Assembly: GCF_005484805.1 (NCBI RefSeq)
Contig: NZ_CP039432.1
Span: 2,790,001 to 2,854,000 of the forward strand
Direction: 5' to 3'
Length of the DNA: 64,000 nt
Origin: Rhodococcus sp. SGAir0479
GTDB taxonomy: Bacteria; Actinomycetota; Actinomycetes; Mycobacteriales; Mycobacteriaceae
Below, piece after piece: positions 61,741 to 64,000 of the stretch (positions within the stretch are counted from its first letter, which is position 1; every line of letters begins with the position of its first letter). A program made the translations under genes and the position numbers. The notes beneath the pieces were generated by a model. It ran no database searches. It was not told the origin of the DNA and saw nothing but the letters and a program-made list of their open reading frames with translations.

Positions 61741-61779
61741 CCCTGAACGGATCGCCGGAGGCAGTCCCCCGAACCAGGG

Positions 61780-62700
61780 CTACACGGAGCTCCCCGCCGG
61801 AATCTCGGCGGGGAGCTCTCGTACGTCGACCGCGACCACCGGCCGGACCGCCTTGGCGGCGGCGCCGCAACTGGCCGGCCGCGGCTCCAGTTCCCGGCGC
61901 GTGAGGCCGACCTGCCAGCGCCGGCCGTCACGATGGACCACCACCGGACCGCCCTCGGAGTCGTCGACGGTGAGGTCGTCGATTCCGGCACGCACGTCCT
62001 GACGCACCGCCACCTCGGCGACCTGTCCGCCCGGCCCCCAGTAGCTGCGCCCGCGCAGTCCGGGCAGGTACACCTCTGCGCGCGCGGCGGCCTGCACGGC
62101 GCGCACGCTCTCGTCGGGATCGAGCCGGCCGTAGGTGTACCCACTCGGCAGCAGAATCATCGAGGGCGCGAACCGGTGTCCGCCGGTGTGCGAGCACTCC
62201 CAGACGTCGTCGGCGAACTCGGCGGCCAGTGCTGCCGCCACGAGACGCCCCAGCACCGCACAGCACCGGTCCCGCTTGCCGTGCGCGCAGACGAGCACGA
62301 TCGGGCCGTCCACCCGTTCGCCCAGCCCGGGGGCGGAGCCGGCGAGCACCGCGAAGTCGAGGCCCAGCAGGCCGGCAACGTCGTCGATCTCGAACCGTTC
62401 GCACCACGCGTGTGCGGGATCGGAGTTGGCCAGTAGCACCGTGCGGGCTTCCCCGGTCTGCTCGGTGCGTCCCGGACGGCGAATGAACATGATGCGGACG
62501 CCCGCCGCATCGGCGCGCTCGGCGAGGGCCTCCGCGAGTTCGGTGCCCAGTGCGGTGCCGTCGAGCACGTCCCTGCCCCACGCCCCGGGGAACTCGACGC
62601 ACACCCACCCGGTGACGTGCGCGGCGGTGCCGGGCAGCGGTTCGGCCGCGGAGAGTACCGAGCACGTGGCGGGGTCGGTCCGGGAAGGCGATTCACTCAC
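61780..62700 (-). CDS. Sucrase/ferredoxin-like (Apd1-family) protein
   Basis: A 306-residue protein of the sucrase/ferredoxin-like family, a thioredoxin-fold group that includes yeast Apd1. Cluster-ligand motifs are visible: VCAHGKRDRCCAVLG (about residues 137-151) and SHTGGHRFAPSMILLPSG (about 170-187), giving the Cys and His set that binds a [2Fe-2S] cluster in Apd1. A C-terminal part (about 230-306) is poorly conserved. The sucrase label is historical; a redox role is more likely. The last codons carry a 13-bp hairpin shared with tmm termination. ATG 62700. Confidence 0.82.
   Translation of the reverse strand: MSESPSRTDPATCSVLSAAEPLPGTAAHVTGWVCVEFPGAWGRDVLDGTALGTELAEALAERADAAGVRIMFIRRPGRTEQTGEARTVLLANSDPAHAWCERFEIDDVAGLLGLDFAVLAGSAPGLGERVDGPIVLVCAHGKRDRCCAVLGRLVAAALAAEFADDVWECSHTGGHRFAPSMILLPSGYTYGRLDPDESVRAVQAAARAEVYLPGLRGRSYWGPGGQVAEVAVRQDVRAGIDDLTVDDSEGGPVVVHRDGRRWQVGLTRRELEPRPASCGAAAKAVRPVVAVDVRELPAEIPAGSSV
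61787..61818. terminator. 13-bp hairpin between tmm-like gene and convergent neighbour
   Basis: GAGCTCCCCGCCG (61787-61799) pairs with 61806-61818 around a 6-nt loop, 46 bp past the stop of the monooxygenase gene. It lies inside the last 13 codons of the convergent sucrase/ferredoxin-like gene, so one hairpin may serve both directions. No T-run on the plus strand. Confidence 0.65.
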
Positions 62701-62721
62701 CCCGCCATTGTGTCCCGACCC

Positions 62722-63297
62722 TCATTCGTAGAACTTCCGGCCCTCGGCGAACTGCGCCACGAAGGTCGCGATCCGGCGGGCGCGGGTCTCGGGACGCTTG
62801 GCGTCCTGGATGCGGTACAGCGCCGCGAACCGGTTGCGGCTGTCCAGGGTGGTGAAGAAGGCCTCCGCGGCAGGGTTCGCCGCCAGCGCCTCGCGCAGGT
62901 CCTGCGGCACCTGCGCGTCCTTGGGCCCCGCGTAGGCGCGCTCCCACCGTCCGTCGGCCTTGGCGGCCTCCACCGCCGACAGTCCGGACGGCTCCATCGC
63001 TCCGCGCGCGAGGAGCGCTTCCACCGCCTCGCGGTTGCGCTTGGACCACGGGCTGCGGGCGCGGCGGGGCGTGAACCGCTGCACCCGGAAGTCGTCGTCG
63101 AGTCGTCGGGCCTGACTGTCGATCCAACCGAAGCACAACGCCACCTCCACCGCCTCGGCATAGGTGACCGATGTGTGCGGAGATCCCTTCTTCGCGAGCT
63201 TCACCCACACCCCGGGTGAAGACGACACGTTGGCGCGCAACCACTCCCGGAACTCGGACTGGTCCGCGAAGTACTGCACCGGCAGGTCGTCCGCCAC
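62722..63297 (-). CDS. YdeI/OmpD-associated family protein
   Basis: A 191-residue protein of the YdeI/OmdA type. The conserved N-terminal half has FADQSEFREWLRANVSSSPG, WVKLAKKGS, TYAEAVEVALCFGWIDSQAR (about 46-65) and RFTPRRARSPWSKRN (about 74-88). The C-terminal part has FTTLDSRNRFAALYRIQDAK (about 146-165). The family is linked to resistance to cationic peptides in enterics, but its biochemical role is not known. GTG 63297 gives the family N-terminus and lies 1 bp after the stop of the upstream gene; the open frame to 63351 is within that gene. Confidence 0.82.
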   Translation of the reverse strand: MADDLPVQYFADQSEFREWLRANVSSSPGVWVKLAKKGSPHTSVTYAEAVEVALCFGWIDSQARRLDDDFRVQRFTPRRARSPWSKRNREAVEALLARGAMEPSGLSAVEAAKADGRWERAYAGPKDAQVPQDLREALAANPAAEAFFTTLDSRNRFAALYRIQDAKRPETRARRIATFVAQFAEGRKFYE

Positions 63298-63298
63298 G

Positions 63299-63820
63299 TC
63301 ATCCCTGCTTTCCCGCGCGCAGGAAACCGCGGACGAGGTAGGCCAGGGCACCGAGCCCGAGCACCCACTTGGTGGTGCTGACTGCAGTGGTGAGGCGGAC
63401 GGTGCGGTCGGTGATGCGGTACCGGTGATCGAGCAGATACAGACCGGCGACGTTCTCGACGTAGTCGCCGGCGGCCGCGACGACCGGGGCGGCCGACAGC
63501 ACCCGCTTGGCGGCGGGAGACAGAGGTGCGAGCGCGTCGAGCCGTCGCGCCCCGGCCCGCAACGTCGCCGCGTAGACGATCGGGTGCAGGAAGTCCGGGT
63601 AGAAGTGGCTGCGATAGCGTTCGATCTCCCCCGCGTCCATCCGGTCGAGCACCGCCCGGTACGCCTGGGCCGACGTGGCCGTCTGCGTCATCAGTACCCG
63701 GACGCCGACGGGTCCGAGCACACGCATGATGTTGGCCTGCGAGACAACGAAGGCCGCCGACCAGGCGACGAGCTCGGCGTTCGCGCGAACAGAATCCACC
63801 CGAGAACCCATGTTCCGCAT
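63299..63820 (-). CDS. Conserved protein of unknown function with C-terminal hydrophobic segment
   Basis: A 173-residue mostly helical protein. I recognise no family motif. A helix-rich N-terminal part (about 1-95) has AELVAWSAAFVVSQANIM, and the C-terminus holds a likely span (about 147-168) followed by RAGKQG. ATG 63820 is used; ATG 63811 (three codons later) is equally possible. It ends 1 bp before the YdeI-type gene, so the two are co-transcribed. Confidence 0.7.
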   Translation of the reverse strand: MRNMGSRVDSVRANAELVAWSAAFVVSQANIMRVLGPVGVRVLMTQTATSAQAYRAVLDRMDAGEIERYRSHFYPDFLHPIVYAATLRAGARRLDALAPLSPAAKRVLSAAPVVAAAGDYVENVAGLYLLDHRYRITDRTVRLTTAVSTTKWVLGLGALAYLVRGFLRAGKQG

Positions 63821-63841
63821 ACTGCCACGTCGCAGCGCGGT

Positions 63842-64000
63842 TCAGGGCGCCATCAGGAAGGGCAGCACCGTCGATTCGAAGTCCCGGAACCGGTCGCGGT
63901 GGATGCTGTGGCCGCACGCGAACGAGACCACCTCGCAGTCCGGGATGGCCGCGACCGCCACCTCGAGCAGCCGCGGGTCGACCATGCCGGTGGGGCCGCC
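63842..64000 (-). CDS. Alpha/beta hydrolase, C-terminal 52 codons (start lies beyond the window)
   Basis: The minus-strand frame is open from the window end to a TGA at 63844-63842. The visible end contains GGPTGMVDPRLLEVAV and SFACGHSIHRDRF, the latter with the catalytic His of alpha/beta hydrolases (GHS-H-R-F pattern), then FLMAP at the C-terminus. The nucleophile and Asp lie upstream. It is 21 bp before the start of the next minus-strand gene. Too little is present for a substrate. Confidence 0.78.
   Translation of the reverse strand, partial: GGPTGMVDPRLLEVAVAAIPDCEVVSFACGHSIHRDRFRDFESTVLPFLMAP

Overview
The window is chromosomal DNA of a high-GC actinobacterium of the order Mycobacteriales, most like Rhodococcus/Prescottella (Nocardiaceae). 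The basis is the GC-rich codon use, frequent GTG and TTG starts, and a gene order that follows the Mycobacterium tuberculosis stretch from lhr (Rv3296) to acrA1 (Rv3391), with pieces missing or replaced. No rRNA, tRNA, insertion sequence, prophage or CRISPR array was seen.

Layout. 1-19.6 kb: the 3' part of the helicase gene lhr with nei; a TetR/membrane-protein pair; divergent glpD/glpK; a Phd-SRPBCC fusion; a PLP aminotransferase; lpdA; a gamma-glutamylcyclotransferase-like gene; two coupled M20 amidohydrolases; an enoyl-CoA hydratase; purine and pyrimidine salvage (PNP, pmmB, upp) and a PepSY lipoprotein. 19.7-23.1 kb: a four-gene cluster with ESX/type VII secretion features (EspC-like protein with YxxxD, NlpC/P60 hydrolase, two small proteins) sits where mycobacteria carry sapM, directly before the SecA2-pathway chaperone gene satS. 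23.1-36.1 kb: add, sdhCDAB, dacB, then a minus-strand run xthA, barnase-like RNase, barstar, trpS, yhjD-like, an MFS exporter and icd.

36.3-43.4 kb: an amino-acid permease, the methionine locus metZ-metX behind a SAM-IV-type riboswitch, folD with its DUF3017 partner, a GNAT acetyltransferase, a solitary mfpA and a tRNA 2'-O-methyltransferase. The metZ leader also carries a 6-codon ORF, MCCCHE, with a good ribosome-binding site between riboswitch and gene. As given, metZ has a one-base insertion near codon 40.

43.5-51.8 kb: an Ag85-like esterase, a LysR/TDT-transporter pair, then a reactive-sulfur module: DUF302 protein, CstR-type repressor (Cys35 and Cys64, no His), MMPL transporter, rhodanese and a CoA-disulfide-reductase/rhodanese fusion. 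Three promoters here share an ATAC...GTAT palindrome whose downstream half merges with a -10-like hexamer, which makes a small persulfide regulon likely. 51.8-64 kb: dnaE2 with a perfect SOS box, an SGNH hydrolase, a second MMPL protein, a two-domain fatty acyl-CoA reductase, a trimethylamine monooxygenase-like flavoenzyme, a sucrase/ferredoxin-like protein, a YdeI-family protein, an unknown protein, and the last 52 codons of an alpha/beta hydrolase.

Most promising for follow-up: the riboswitch plus cysteine leader peptide at metZ, the three-site CstR-like regulon that includes an MMPL transporter, and the type-VII-like cluster beside satS.
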